NCBI RefSeq assembly: GCF_002934065.1
Contig: NZ_CP018049.1
Location: forward strand, 2,726,501 to 2,790,500
Length of the DNA: 64,000 nt
DNA from: Pseudomonas orientalis
GTDB lineage: Bacteria > Pseudomonadota > Gammaproteobacteria > Pseudomonadales > Pseudomonadaceae
Direction of reading: 5' to 3'
The position numbers and the translations under genes are program-made. The notes beneath the pieces were generated by a model. That model saw only the letters and a list, made by a program, of their open reading frames with translations. It searched no databases and had not been told where the DNA came from. Shown one piece after another: positions 26,370 through 35,783 of this stretch. How positions within the stretch are numbered: position 1 is the stretch's first letter; every line of letters starts with the position of its first letter.

Positions 26370-27452
26370 ATGAACCTGCGCACCTTCATCCGTAGCCACT
26401 GCCTTAACTGCGCGCTCGCTGCGAAGGCACTGACCCGACTGCATAAGTCGCTCTCTTTTCTGGCCACGCATCTGGCCCGACGAGGCTTCGACTCCACATC
26501 CTGTCCGATCACCAGTGACGAAGCCGCACTCGACCGTCGCATCAGCACTTTGTGCCCTGAGTTGGCCGCCACTGTGTTCAGCCATGCCCGCGACGGCATC
26601 ATCCTGGTCGACCCGTTCGGCCGCGTCATCGCCGTGAACGAGGCCTTCAGCCGGCTCACCGGCTATGGGCGGGACGAAGTGCTGGGGCGAGCGTTGAATG
26701 CCCATCCCATGGTGCGTCGGTTGGCGACGTTTTATGCGCCGATGAAGAACGCGCTGGATTTCCACGGGCATTGGTCCGGTGAGATCCAGAGCAGCCACAA
26801 GGATGGACGGCAGATGACCTCGCGCATCAGCATCAGTGCGGTGCATGACCGTCACGGCAATGTTCAGCACTATGTGGCGCTGTTCAGCGATATGACGCAG
26901 ATGAAGCAGCGCCTGCGGTTGCTGGAACGTGATGCCCGGTATGACGCGCTCACGCAACTGCCCAATCGGTTGCTGTTGGCCGAGCGGATGCGCCAGGCGC
27001 TGGGCAAGGCGCGCATTGACCGGCAGAAAGTGGCGATCGCGTTCATTGACCTTGATGGGTTCAAGGCGCTTAACGACAGTTACGGCCACGATTGGGGCGA
27101 TCGGGTGTTGCAGATTGTCGCGGCGCGGATCAACGCGACGTTGCGTGAAGGCGATACCTTGGCGCGGCTCGGTGGCGATGAGTTTGTGGCAGGGCTGGTG
27201 GGGTTGCAGGCGGTGGAAGACAGCGAGCCTTTGCTCCAGCGAATGCTGCAGGCGGCCAACGCGCCGATTTTGATTGGCACGCAGACGGTGGAGATTGCCG
27301 CGAGTATCGGCGTGGCGTTTTACCCGGAGCATGGGGCGCAGGTCGATGGCCTGATCAGCAAGGCGGACCAGGCGATGTACCTGTCGAAAAAGGCCGGTGG
27401 TAATCGTCTGGCGTTTTGTCCGGTGCGGTGTGTTTCGGCTATCGGGACATAG
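26370..27452 (+). CDS. PAS-GGDEF diguanylate cyclase
   Basis: 360 residues. A PAS domain (residues about 65-190: ARDGIILVDPFGRVIAVNEAFSRLTGY) is followed by a GGDEF domain (about 195-350) with an intact active site RLGGDEFVAG and an inhibitory I-site REGD five residues before it, so it should make cyclic di-GMP and be product-inhibited. There is no EAL domain and no clear membrane segment, although the N-terminal 30 residues are Cys- and Leu-rich. It follows the terminator of the kinase pair and so is probably its own transcription unit. Confidence 0.88.
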   Translation: MNLRTFIRSHCLNCALAAKALTRLHKSLSFLATHLARRGFDSTSCPITSDEAALDRRISTLCPELAATVFSHARDGIILVDPFGRVIAVNEAFSRLTGYGRDEVLGRALNAHPMVRRLATFYAPMKNALDFHGHWSGEIQSSHKDGRQMTSRISISAVHDRHGNVQHYVALFSDMTQMKQRLRLLERDARYDALTQLPNRLLLAERMRQALGKARIDRQKVAIAFIDLDGFKALNDSYGHDWGDRVLQIVAARINATLREGDTLARLGGDEFVAGLVGLQAVEDSEPLLQRMLQAANAPILIGTQTVEIAASIGVAFYPEHGAQVDGLISKADQAMYLSKKAGGNRLAFCPVRCVSAIGT

Positions 27453-27952
27453 GTATCTACACAACGTTGGCGTGACGCCGAGCTTGCTCCCCGTTGGGCC
27501 TGGCCGCCTATGACTATCTTACTGATACCCCACAAATCCAAATGTGGGAGGGGGCTTGCCCCCGATGGCGGCCTCCGGGCTGGCCGGGATGTTGGATTGG
27601 GTTGAGTACATATCCGTTTCTGCGGTCACGGCTGCTATGGGCTCCGCTTTTACAGCGGCTCACTTTTGAAAAGCGCAAAAGTAAGCAAAACGCTCTTGCC
27701 CCACCACTCGGCACCTCGCCTAGGCTCGGTGTGTCCGAACGCAGGCTTGAATCCGTGGGCCGCCGCAATGGGCCATCCATGGCCCAGTGCGGCTAACCCG
27801 GCGTCCTGCCGGGTTGCCCACGGATTCAAGCCTGCGTTCGGCCAGCGTGGTTTAACGGGCCGCCTGAGATCAAGATCAAAAGCCAGATCAAGAGCGGCTC
27901 GCTGCGCATCGTGGTTAGCGTTGGGCGCTACAGCGTTATGTAGATACCTATG
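27448..27952. repeat. 505-bp intergenic repeat-type element with terminal inverted repeats
   Basis: The ends form a 21-bp inverted repeat with 19 matches (27448-27468, beginning CATAGGTATCTAC, and 27932-27952). Inside are a REP-like sequence (27543-27567, GTGGGAGGGGGCTTGCCCCC core), and a perfect 25-bp inverted repeat (27736-27760 with 27816-27840) around two smaller hairpins. The left end overlaps the stop codon of the cyclase gene, and the right end stops 3 bp before the stop codon of the TonB-receptor gene, so the element exactly fills the gap between two convergent genes. No protein is encoded. Confidence 0.6.
27543..27567. repeat. REP-like palindrome
   Basis: GTGGGAGGGGGCTTGCCCCC followed by CGATG is the common REP type seen between genes in fluorescent pseudomonads. 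It can fold into a short stem (GGGGGC with GCCCCC). Confidence 0.7.
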
Positions 27953-27954
27953 GG

Positions 27955-30306
27955 TCAGTAGCGGAGCCTGACGGTGGTGCCCAGGGTGCGTTCGCTGCCC
28001 GTCATGACGCCGTAGTCACCGGCGCCGAGCAACGAGTACACGGCGGTGATGTACTGGCGGTCGAACACGTTGCGCACCCAGCCTTCCACTTCCCAGGCAC
28101 GGTCCTGGCTGCGCAACCCAAGACGCAGGTCGGTGAGCCCGTAGCTGGGTTGATAGCTGCCTTCGCCGCCTTCGAGGGTGCCGTAGTAGCCGCTCCTGAA
28201 GCTGTAGTCGATACCGCTGTAGGCCTGCAGCCCATACGCCAGCGGATGGGTGTAGTCGAGGCCGCCGCTCAAGCTCCATTGCGGCGCGTTGTAGAGGCGC
28301 TCGCCGCTGAGGTCGCAGGTCCATTGGCCCGAGGCCGGCGGACACGGGGCGTTGGGGAAGCTGCGATAGCGCGCATCGCTCCAGGCCAGGCCCAGGCGTG
28401 CGGTGAGCGGGGGGCCGAGTTGCCAGGCCGAGTCCAGTTCGATGCCGCGCAGGCGGACCTTGCCGACGTTGATCAGGTTGTCCCGCAGCGGTGGCGCAAA
28501 CAGCGAGGTCGGCGGGCTGTAGGTGAGCGCCTGGTAGTTGTCGACATCGGTCTGGTAGACGGCGAGGTCGAGCATGGCGCGGTCCTCCCAGAAGCGCGTC
28601 TTCACCCCCAGTTCAAGGGACGTGGCGCGCTCCGGCTCGAACGTGGGAGCAGTGAACGGGCCGACCACGTCGAAGTTGATCCCGCCGGCCTTGTAGCCCC
28701 GCGACACGCTGGCATAGCCCATCACCGCATCGTTGAAGCGGTAGCTGGTGCTGAGCAGGCTGGACAGGCTGTTTTCTTCAATCGAATCGTCGCGGTAATA
28801 ACCACCGCCCAGTGCGATCCCACGCAGCAATTGCGCGCCCGCCTGGAAAGCCGGCGGTAACCCATTCAGCGGGGCGAGGTTACTGACGTCGCGGGAGACC
28901 CAGCCGTTCTTGAGCTCCTGGCTGTAGCGCAGGCCGCCGGTGAGTTCAAGCGGATCGATCGGACGCCAGGAAACCTGGCCGAAAAGGGCGCGGCTTTCGC
29001 TTTTCTGCTCGCCGTCGTAGCGTTGCCGGGCGCCCTCCAGCAGCATGGACGGCACTTGGTTTGGCGCGGTGAAGGTAATGCCATAGTTTTTTTTCAGCGA
29101 TGCCAGCTGGTCGCCGACGAACCATGGCGCGGCGTCCTTGCCGAATTCGACGTCGATCTTGCGGTCGAGCTGCTGACGCAGGTAATAGAGCCCGACGACA
29201 TAGTCGATGGACGAGCCGGCGGTGCCGGACAGACGCCATTCCTGGCTGAACTGGCGGTGTCTCAGCGCGGTTGCGGACTCGGCCACCGCCAGCGCCGTGC
29301 TGTCGCCGTCGCGGGTGGCGCGGTAGTCCCAGTCGCGGTAGGCGGTGATGCTGGTAAAGCGCGTGGTCGCGTCCAGGTCCCGGTTCAACTCCAATGAGAC
29401 CCCATTCTGCAGGGTCTGCGGACGGCCCGGTGCGTCGATGCGTGTCTCGCGCCGGTAAGGCGAAGGTTCCGCCAGCGGATAGCCAAGGAACCTGGCGCGC
29501 TGGCGAGTCTGGGCGCTGTAGTGATTGGCCAACAGTACATTGCCGGCTTCGTTGTGCTCGGCATGGTCAGCGATCAGGCGCGCGCTGAAATCCGGGTCGG
29601 GCGTCCACAGCAATTGCCCGCGCAGGCCCTGGCTGTCGGCGTCACCGAGGCGGGTACCATCTTGCAGGTTGCGCACGGCGCCATCGACCGAACGGTTGAA
29701 AACGTTCAGGCGCCCGGCCAGTACGTCATCCTGCAGCGGCCCGGAAATCACGCCGCGATAGTCGCGCAGACCGTGCTCGCCGTGGCTGGCTTCGAGGTTG
29801 GCTTCGGGTGCAAAGGTTGGCGGGCGGGTGATGATGCTCAGCGCGCCGGCGGTGGTGTTCTTGCCGAACAAGGTGCCTTGCGGCCCGCGCAGGACTTCGA
29901 TGCGCTCGATGTCCATCAACTCGGTGAAGGCCATGCCCTGGCGCGCCTGGTAAACGCCATCGACGTAAGTGCCGACGCTGCCTTCCAGGCCATCATTGTA
30001 GGGGGTCGCGCCCAGGCCGCGCAGTCCGAACCCGGCGAAGCGCGCGTCATGACCGGACACCACCAGGCCGGGTACCCGCTGTTGGATGTCCTGAAGCCGA
30101 TGCAGGCCGGCCTCGTCCAATTGATCGCCGTAGAGAACGCTGATCGGGATCGGTACGTCTTGCACCGCTTCCTCGCGGCGCCGGGCGGTGACGGTTGATT
30201 CATCGAGCGTGAGAGGGCCGGGTGCCTCTTGTCCGGCATTGGCCGGCGCCCAAGGCAATGTCACAAGGCAGCCGAGCCAGAGCAGCCGATAACCTGGACC
30301 CGGCAT
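27955..30306 (-). CDS. TonB-dependent outer-membrane receptor
   Basis: 783 residues from ATG 30306, chosen for its GGGAGG site and signal peptide (residues 1-25, ending PANA); an upstream in-frame extension overlaps the kinase gene. A TonB-box-like DESTVTA is followed by a plug domain (VPIPISVLYGDQLDE; LRGLGATPYNDG) and a 22-stranded barrel ending in VRLRY, with a C-terminal aromatic Tyr. It lacks an N-terminal signalling domain, so it is not an FpvA-type transducer. It follows the hybrid kinase gene by 1 bp, implying that the ligand is linked to the sensor system. The ligand is unknown. Confidence 0.88.
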   Translation of the reverse strand: MPGPGYRLLWLGCLVTLPWAPANAGQEAPGPLTLDESTVTARRREEAVQDVPIPISVLYGDQLDEAGLHRLQDIQQRVPGLVVSGHDARFAGFGLRGLGATPYNDGLEGSVGTYVDGVYQARQGMAFTELMDIERIEVLRGPQGTLFGKNTTAGALSIITRPPTFAPEANLEASHGEHGLRDYRGVISGPLQDDVLAGRLNVFNRSVDGAVRNLQDGTRLGDADSQGLRGQLLWTPDPDFSARLIADHAEHNEAGNVLLANHYSAQTRQRARFLGYPLAEPSPYRRETRIDAPGRPQTLQNGVSLELNRDLDATTRFTSITAYRDWDYRATRDGDSTALAVAESATALRHRQFSQEWRLSGTAGSSIDYVVGLYYLRQQLDRKIDVEFGKDAAPWFVGDQLASLKKNYGITFTAPNQVPSMLLEGARQRYDGEQKSESRALFGQVSWRPIDPLELTGGLRYSQELKNGWVSRDVSNLAPLNGLPPAFQAGAQLLRGIALGGGYYRDDSIEENSLSSLLSTSYRFNDAVMGYASVSRGYKAGGINFDVVGPFTAPTFEPERATSLELGVKTRFWEDRAMLDLAVYQTDVDNYQALTYSPPTSLFAPPLRDNLINVGKVRLRGIELDSAWQLGPPLTARLGLAWSDARYRSFPNAPCPPASGQWTCDLSGERLYNAPQWSLSGGLDYTHPLAYGLQAYSGIDYSFRSGYYGTLEGGEGSYQPSYGLTDLRLGLRSQDRAWEVEGWVRNVFDRQYITAVYSLLGAGDYGVMTGSERTLGTTVRLRY

Positions 30307-30307
30307 G

Positions 30308-32710
30308 CTAAACCTCCCGGGCCATCTCGCGACGCACCGTGTCCGGGCAGGCCAGCGTCTTGACCCAGGCCAGCAACTCTCGGCTGTCGGCGGGCTTGAG
30401 CAGTGCCCCGTCAAAGGCCAGAGCGTCCGGATAATCCAGCGGCCTGCGTGGCGGGACCGCCGAATACAGCAACACGGGAAGGTGGCTCCAGCGATTGCGC
30501 ACCTGCCGCAGCAGCTCCCAGCCGTCCATGCCGGGCATCATCTGGTCGCTGATCAGCAGGTCGACCGATTGTCCGGCCAGGCACGCCAAAGCGTGCTCGG
30601 CGTTCGACGCCATGCTCACGTCAAAGCCATAGCCGGCCAGCAGGTCATACAGCCATTCGCTGTTCTGCTCTACGTCATCTACCAGCAGAACATGTTTGCC
30701 CCGGCCGTCGAGCGGCGCGGCGTTGTTGTCGATGATGCCGAGCTCCAGATCCTGCTCCCCGGCGCATTTGAGCCGTAGGCTGAAACTCAAATGGCTGCCG
30801 CCCCGTACAGTGCCGTGTGGTTCGAGCCGGCTGCCCATGCGCGCCAGCAATTGCGTCACAATCGACAAGCCCAGCCCGCTGCCCTCATGGTGCTGCGCAT
30901 TGCGGCCACGGCGGAACGGTTGCAGCAGATGTTCGAACTCGTGTGGATCGATGCCGATACCGGTGTCGATCACGCAAAAGCGCAACTCCACGCCCTCAGC
31001 CGTCGCTCCCGGGTGAGCGCTCACTTCGAAACGGATCTGGCCATCGCGGGTGAACTTTGCCGCGTTCGCCAGCAGGTTCATGAGAATTTGTCGAAGACGT
31101 TTGAAGTCGGCCTCGACCAGCGGCGGCAGGTCATCCGCCAGCACCGCTTCGAAGGTGTTGCCCTGACGCGCGGCGAGAAAGCCGGCCTCATTGGCGATCT
31201 CCTTGAGGAAGCCGTACAGGTAACCTGGCGCGAGGGTCAGTTGCACCTGCTCCAGCTCACCACGGGAAAATTCGAGCAACTCATCGATCAGTTCCAGTTG
31301 CTGGCGGGCATTGCGTTCGATCGTGGCTGGATAATTGCGGTTCGGCCCGGCGTGCAGCAGACGCGCATAGTCGATGATGCGCACCAGCGGCGAGCGCAGG
31401 TCGTGGCTGATCCGCGCCATCAGGGCGCTGCGCGCCGCCAGGGATTCGCGCAACTGCGCGGTGCGCAGCGCGACGGTGCTTTCCAGGCGTTCGTGCTCGG
31501 CCTGGCGTTGGTGTTCGAGGCTGGACAGCGCGTGCTTTTCACGGCCGCGGCTGCGCGCGACTTCCATGATCAAGGTACACACCAGCAACGCCACGCCTGC
31601 CAGCGTGGACGATAAGCTGTATTTGCTTTGCGGCGACTGCCAGGGCAACTGCTCCTGAGGCAAGAAAATCCGCATCAGCAACTGGCCCAGCAAAAGCCCC
31701 GGCACCAGCCAGGCCATCGGGCTGTAACTCAGGCGTCTGCGCCAGGCCATGCATAACGTGGCGAGCAGCACCGCATAAAAGCTCATCAGCGACCATTGGA
31801 TTATTTGTGCGCCCTGGACTGGATCGACGTTCAGCCACCAGAGCCGGCCCAGGATGCAGCCCGACAGGGGCACCCAGTAGCTCCAGCCAATGGCTCTGGG
31901 CAGGCGGGACACCTGCAGCAGCACACGCATGTAGGTCAGAAACAGGACAAACGAGACCGCGCTGGCGCAGGTCAGTAACTCGCGTGTCCAGTCCAGCGCG
32001 GCGGGCCAGTAGACCAGGTAGCCATTGAGGATGCAGGTCAGCAGGATGTAGCTGAGCACCGCGCCCGCGTTCACCGTCAGCAATCGAGAGCGCAGGATCC
32101 AGCCGACGATCAGGCCGAACGGGACGACCAGCAGAACAATGCCGAGGGTGAGTCCGTCGCTCAGGTAGGTCTGTTGCTGACTGCGCAGCAGCGCAGATTC
32201 GGACCACAGTTGCGGCTCCAGCAGCATTTGGAAACGGCTTGTCACTCGGATAAGTACCGTGACGTTTTCCCGCGCGGCCAGCGAGACCGAGAACGCAGGC
32301 TGACGTGCGGCGGGCTGGGGCCATTCGGTCAAGGGATAAGCGCTACCGGCGCGTGCATCGCTCCAGTGTCCATCGGCGCGTTGGTAGACGCGGATGTCCT
32401 CCAGGCGCGGCGCCCCTACCACCAGCAGGCGCGAACACGCCACGTCGCTGGCGTTGGTGAGCTGCACGCGCAACCAGAACGCGGAGCGGCTATAGCCCTG
32501 GGTCGGCCAGCCTGGACTTGGGGCGGCAAGACGCGTTTCGGGCAGTCGAGCAACGTCGTCCACGCTCAAGCGGGCCTGGGTGTCCTCGAAGATGCGCAGC
32601 GTGGGCATCAGCTCCAGGTGCTCAGCCTGGCAGATGTCAATGGGGGCGGCGCGCAGCAGGCCGGCGGATAACAATGCCAGCGTCAGCAACAGGAACTGTA
32701 GAAGCCGCAT
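30308..32710 (-). CDS. Hybrid sensor kinase with 7TMR-DISM input and receiver domain
   Basis: 800 residues from ATG 32710, whose A is also the last base of the upstream stop codon (TGATG). Signal peptide, then an extracellular DISMED2-type beta domain (residues about 25-165), seven transmembrane helices (about 175-380), a HisKA domain with ISHDLRSPLVRIIDYA, an ATPase domain (NLLANAAKF, DTGIGI, GSGLGLSIV) and a C-terminal receiver (LLVDDVEQN; LLISDQMMPGMDG). Extracellular 7TMR-DISM domains are thought to bind sugars or other small ligands. It is flanked by its likely regulator and a TonB receptor in one operon. Confidence 0.88.
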   Translation of the reverse strand: MRLLQFLLLTLALLSAGLLRAAPIDICQAEHLELMPTLRIFEDTQARLSVDDVARLPETRLAAPSPGWPTQGYSRSAFWLRVQLTNASDVACSRLLVVGAPRLEDIRVYQRADGHWSDARAGSAYPLTEWPQPAARQPAFSVSLAARENVTVLIRVTSRFQMLLEPQLWSESALLRSQQQTYLSDGLTLGIVLLVVPFGLIVGWILRSRLLTVNAGAVLSYILLTCILNGYLVYWPAALDWTRELLTCASAVSFVLFLTYMRVLLQVSRLPRAIGWSYWVPLSGCILGRLWWLNVDPVQGAQIIQWSLMSFYAVLLATLCMAWRRRLSYSPMAWLVPGLLLGQLLMRIFLPQEQLPWQSPQSKYSLSSTLAGVALLVCTLIMEVARSRGREKHALSSLEHQRQAEHERLESTVALRTAQLRESLAARSALMARISHDLRSPLVRIIDYARLLHAGPNRNYPATIERNARQQLELIDELLEFSRGELEQVQLTLAPGYLYGFLKEIANEAGFLAARQGNTFEAVLADDLPPLVEADFKRLRQILMNLLANAAKFTRDGQIRFEVSAHPGATAEGVELRFCVIDTGIGIDPHEFEHLLQPFRRGRNAQHHEGSGLGLSIVTQLLARMGSRLEPHGTVRGGSHLSFSLRLKCAGEQDLELGIIDNNAAPLDGRGKHVLLVDDVEQNSEWLYDLLAGYGFDVSMASNAEHALACLAGQSVDLLISDQMMPGMDGWELLRQVRNRWSHLPVLLYSAVPPRRPLDYPDALAFDGALLKPADSRELLAWVKTLACPDTVRREMAREV

Positions 32711-33513
32711 CAGGCTTGCTCGCCGCCCAGGGAGTGCTGGCGGAACTGACTGGGCGTCATGCCGATGCGCTGGCGGAATGCGGTGGTGAAGTTGCACGCA
32801 TTGCGAAAGCCCACCAGTTCGGCGACGTCCTGCACACTCATGGCGCTTTCGCAGAGCAGTGCCTGGCCACGACGCAGCCTCGCATCGCGAATGTAGGCGA
32901 ACACGGTCAGCCCCAGGTGCTCACGGAAAATCGCGGAGAGGCGTTTTTCATGGGTGCCGACTTTCTGCGCAAGGCAGGGCAGGGAGGGCACATCGTCCAG
33001 TTGCTGTTCAATCAAGCGCATGGCCGCCCGCAACACGATTTCATCGCCCTGCGGTGCTGGCTCGGCCAGGTGTTCCTGAACGGGCGGCGGCGCTCGCCAG
33101 GTCAATTGCAGATGAATCCGGATGCGCGCCAGGACTTCCTCGGGCGCGTAGGACTTGGGGATGTAGTCCACCGCGCCCACGGCCAGCCCTTCGAGGCGCT
33201 CCAATGACGTATTGGCCGATGACAGGAACAGAATCGGGGTATGCCGGGTGGCCGGCGCCTCGCGTAACAGCCTGCACAGGCTGAAGCCGTTCATATGTGG
33301 CATGTGGACATCCAGCACGATCAGGTCCGGACGCAGGGCGAGCGCCCGTTGGTAGCCCTGATGGGCGTCGCTGGCCACCGAAACGCGCCAGGGTTGGGTC
33401 TTGAGCAGGATGAGCGTGGCACGGATATCTTCAGGGACATCGTCGATCAGCAGAATATGCGGCAACGAATCGGACGCCGCCGCTGTCCGCCGCTCGTAGT
33501 GGCCATTGTTCAT
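32710..33513 (-). CDS. Response regulator with AraC-type output
   Basis: 267 residues from ATG 33513; the longer frame to 33666 is unlikely to be coding. Receiver domain at residues about 18-135 (ILLIDDVPED; LIVLDVHMPHMNG; PILFLSSAN; YIPKSY), then an AraC helix-turn-helix pair (MSVQDVAELVGFRNACNFTTAFRQ). First gene of an operon with the hybrid kinase and the TonB receptor, so it probably activates that receptor gene or a remote target. Confidence 0.87.
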   Translation of the reverse strand: MNNGHYERRTAAASDSLPHILLIDDVPEDIRATLILLKTQPWRVSVASDAHQGYQRALALRPDLIVLDVHMPHMNGFSLCRLLREAPATRHTPILFLSSANTSLERLEGLAVGAVDYIPKSYAPEEVLARIRIHLQLTWRAPPPVQEHLAEPAPQGDEIVLRAAMRLIEQQLDDVPSLPCLAQKVGTHEKRLSAIFREHLGLTVFAYIRDARLRRGQALLCESAMSVQDVAELVGFRNACNFTTAFRQRIGMTPSQFRQHSLGGEQA

Positions 33514-34072
33514 TCGCCAGGTTCTCTTATGTTTTTCGCCAGCTCGTTGCCGCGATATCGCCGGCAAGACCCGAGGGATTCGACAGCAGGCGCTCACCCA
33601 AGCGTGTCTGCCTGCCGAACTGTAGAGCGTTTTGCAACGATAAGTCACGCGCCGGGGCGGCGACAAATTGATATAGCAATAGCGGCAGATGAAGGGAGAA
33701 CTGAAGCGTTTGCAAGTTTAATGGCGATGATGCGCGGGCGTAGAAAGCTTTTGGCGGTTGACGCTTTAACTGACCTGAAAGGCCAGTTCACGGCGACGCG
33801 GTTTGTCGAAAACCCGGGTGTCGACTATCCCGTCGATCTGACCCGAGTCAACGCCGCCAGTGCCGAGCAGGTTGCCCAATCCTGGAAGGAAATCAAAGAG
33901 TGTTGAATATGCCTGCTATCCGGCGCACTGCACCTGTCTGGAACAGGTCTCGGTGTTTGCCCGGACTCCAAACGACATGGGCCGCGCTATCGGTTCAAGC
34001 AGCTTAAATCCAATAAATTGTGTGTAATCTGGGAAAATAAGCCATAAGACCCAAAATAAGGTGGCTATGCAG
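33514..34072. other. Mostly non-coding stretch
   Basis: About 560 bp between the response-regulator gene and the hipBA promoter. Apart from one doubtful 61-codon frame (33721-33906) no gene, repeat or RNA was recognised; it must hold the promoter of the regulator-kinase-receptor operon on the minus strand. Confidence 0.4.
33721..33906 (+). CDS. Doubtful small ORF, 61 aa
   Basis: From ATG 33721 the frame reads a protein-like sequence rich in Ala, Val and Thr (for example KGQFTATRFVENPG). No Shine-Dalgarno sequence was found at the usual distance and no family was recognised. It could be a small gene or a remnant of a larger one. Confidence 0.25.
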   Translation: MAMMRGRRKLLAVDALTDLKGQFTATRFVENPGVDYPVDLTRVNAASAEQVAQSWKEIKEC

Positions 34073-34115
34073 TTGGATAGAAGCTCGTGTTAATTCTATA
34101 ATTTCAGGCATTAAC
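34073..34115 (+). promoter_or_regulatory. Promoter and HipB operator candidate of hipBA
   Basis: A -35 element TTGGAT (34073-34078), 18-bp spacer and -10 element TATAAT (34097-34102). An inverted repeat GTTAAT (34089-34094) and ATTAAC (34110-34115) surrounds the -10 box, an arrangement expected for an operator bound by the HipB autorepressor. Confidence 0.6.
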
Positions 34116-34141
34116 GGGAACAGACTGGCTGGGCACACACC

Positions 34142-34459
34142 ATGTTGGATTTAAGCTTCAGCAAGCCGAGCGAGGTCGTCAAGCGCCTGTGCGACCGCCT
34201 GCGCACAGAGCGCCTGGCGTTGGGCATGACACAAGCCGACCTGGCCGGGCGTGCCGGCATCGGCGCCAACACAGTGTCCAACCTTGAAGCAGGACGCAAT
34301 GTCGGATTCGAGAACATCATTCGGGTGGCGATGGCGCTTGGCCGAACCAGAGAACTTGAAGGCCTCTTCCTGCCAAAGCTGGACAGCATCGAGGATATTC
34401 GGCGCTACGAAAACAGCGCCAAGCGCCTGCGTATAAAGAGGAAGTCCGACAATGCTTGA
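34142..34459 (+). CDS. hipB: HipB-like antitoxin (XRE family)
   Basis: 105 residues with a lambda-repressor-type helix-turn-helix at residues about 20-75 (ERLALGMTQADLAGRAGIGAN, then TVSNLEAGRNVGFENIIRVA). The C-terminal tail is basic (KRLRIKRKSDNA). It overlaps the hipA gene by 8 bases. Such proteins bind and neutralise the HipA kinase and repress their own operon; a candidate operator lies in the promoter. Confidence 0.85.
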   Translation: MLDLSFSKPSEVVKRLCDRLRTERLALGMTQADLAGRAGIGANTVSNLEAGRNVGFENIIRVAMALGRTRELEGLFLPKLDSIEDIRRYENSAKRLRIKRKSDNA

Positions 34460-35711
34460 GCAGGTTAACGTCTTCTACGAGGGCTTTGGTGAGCGGTGGC
34501 AATGGGGCACGCTGGTCTCCACGACTGCCCTGACCGGTCGCCCGATGATCGTGTTTGAGTACAGCAATGAAGCCAGGCAAAGGGGCCTGGAACTGTCCTC
34601 CTACAGGCTGGCGCTGGAAGGGCCTGCGTTGCGCCGAGATTTTCCAGACCACCAACTGCACCTGCCGGGGCCTGTTTACGATTCCCTGCCGGATGGGTGG
34701 GGCATGTTGCTGATGGACCGAATGTTCAGGCGCCGCGGGCTCACCACGGCGCGCATCGGCGCACTGGAACGATTGGCCTACGTCGGCAGCAATGCAATGG
34801 GGGCCATGACGTTTGAGCCCGTGGTACCTGAAGGTCAAGCATCGGAAGTCCACTTTCCGCTGGAACAGCTTGCTGCTCAGGTGCAGGAAGTGCTTCATGG
34901 CGACGGTGGCGAGTTCCTGCACACGTTGCTGCTGGTGGGCGGCTCGCCTCAAGGTGCAAGGCCTAAGGCTCTCATTTATCGCGATCCCGAAACCGGCGGG
35001 TTTACTACGGCCGTCACGCCGGGCTTTGAAGCATGGTTGGTCAAGTTTCCGGCCAAGGAAGAACATGCCGAGGTGTGCGCCATCGAAATGGCCTACGCCG
35101 AGTGCTTGCGCATGTGCGGTATCGAAACCCCGGAAACGCAGTATTTCAGTCTGCCTGATGGGTTGGCGGCATTTGCCAGTAAGCGATTTGACCGCCGGGA
35201 TGGCCTGCGCATACCCATGCAAAGCCTTGCGGCCTTTACCGGGGCCGATTACCGCTCGCCGGGCGTGTTGGACTACGTCAACTTCCTGCGCGCAACACAA
35301 ATGTGTACCAACGACGTGCGAGAGATGGCGGTCGCCTTTAAACGTGCCGTCTTCAACGTTGCATTCAACAACCGAGACGATCATCCCAAGAACTTTGCCT
35401 ACATCATGTCGCAAGACGGTCAGTGGAAATTGTCGCCGGCATACGATGTGACGTTCTGCGAGGGACCGGGCGGGTATCACCAGATGGATGTGATGGGGGA
35501 AGCCCTGTCGATTTCCCGCACGCACATGCTTCGGCTTGCCGAGGAAGCCGAGGTGCCCCCGCAGGTTGCCGCCAGAATGATTGACGGTATTTGTGAGGTG
35601 GCGAGCCGGTTTGCGAGCATTGCCGAGGATCTGTACCCAGAGGTGATTACTCGAGAAACATTGCGCACTATCCAAGGGCGCATCGATCAGAACGTCGCTC
35701 GGCTACAGTAA
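34452..35711 (+). CDS. hipA: HipA-like serine/threonine kinase toxin
   Basis: 419 residues. An N-terminal HipA_N subdomain (residues about 1-120, ending LPDGWGMLLMDR) is followed by the kinase core: P-loop-like GGSPQGARPKAL (near 165), catalytic loop NNRDDHPKNFA (near 302) and metal-binding LSPAYDVT (near 322). All residues needed for a HipA-type kinase appear to be present. HipA homologues phosphorylate a glutamyl- or other aminoacyl-tRNA synthetase and cause growth arrest or persistence. It forms a two-gene operon with hipB. Confidence 0.88.
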   Translation: MLEQVNVFYEGFGERWQWGTLVSTTALTGRPMIVFEYSNEARQRGLELSSYRLALEGPALRRDFPDHQLHLPGPVYDSLPDGWGMLLMDRMFRRRGLTTARIGALERLAYVGSNAMGAMTFEPVVPEGQASEVHFPLEQLAAQVQEVLHGDGGEFLHTLLLVGGSPQGARPKALIYRDPETGGFTTAVTPGFEAWLVKFPAKEEHAEVCAIEMAYAECLRMCGIETPETQYFSLPDGLAAFASKRFDRRDGLRIPMQSLAAFTGADYRSPGVLDYVNFLRATQMCTNDVREMAVAFKRAVFNVAFNNRDDHPKNFAYIMSQDGQWKLSPAYDVTFCEGPGGYHQMDVMGEALSISRTHMLRLAEEAEVPPQVAARMIDGICEVASRFASIAEDLYPEVITRETLRTIQGRIDQNVARLQ

Positions 35712-35783
35712 AAGCACCGGGCAGCGGTCTGCGTTGACGATCGGGAGGAGCGGGTCATCGCGCAAGCTATATGGGAGGGAATG

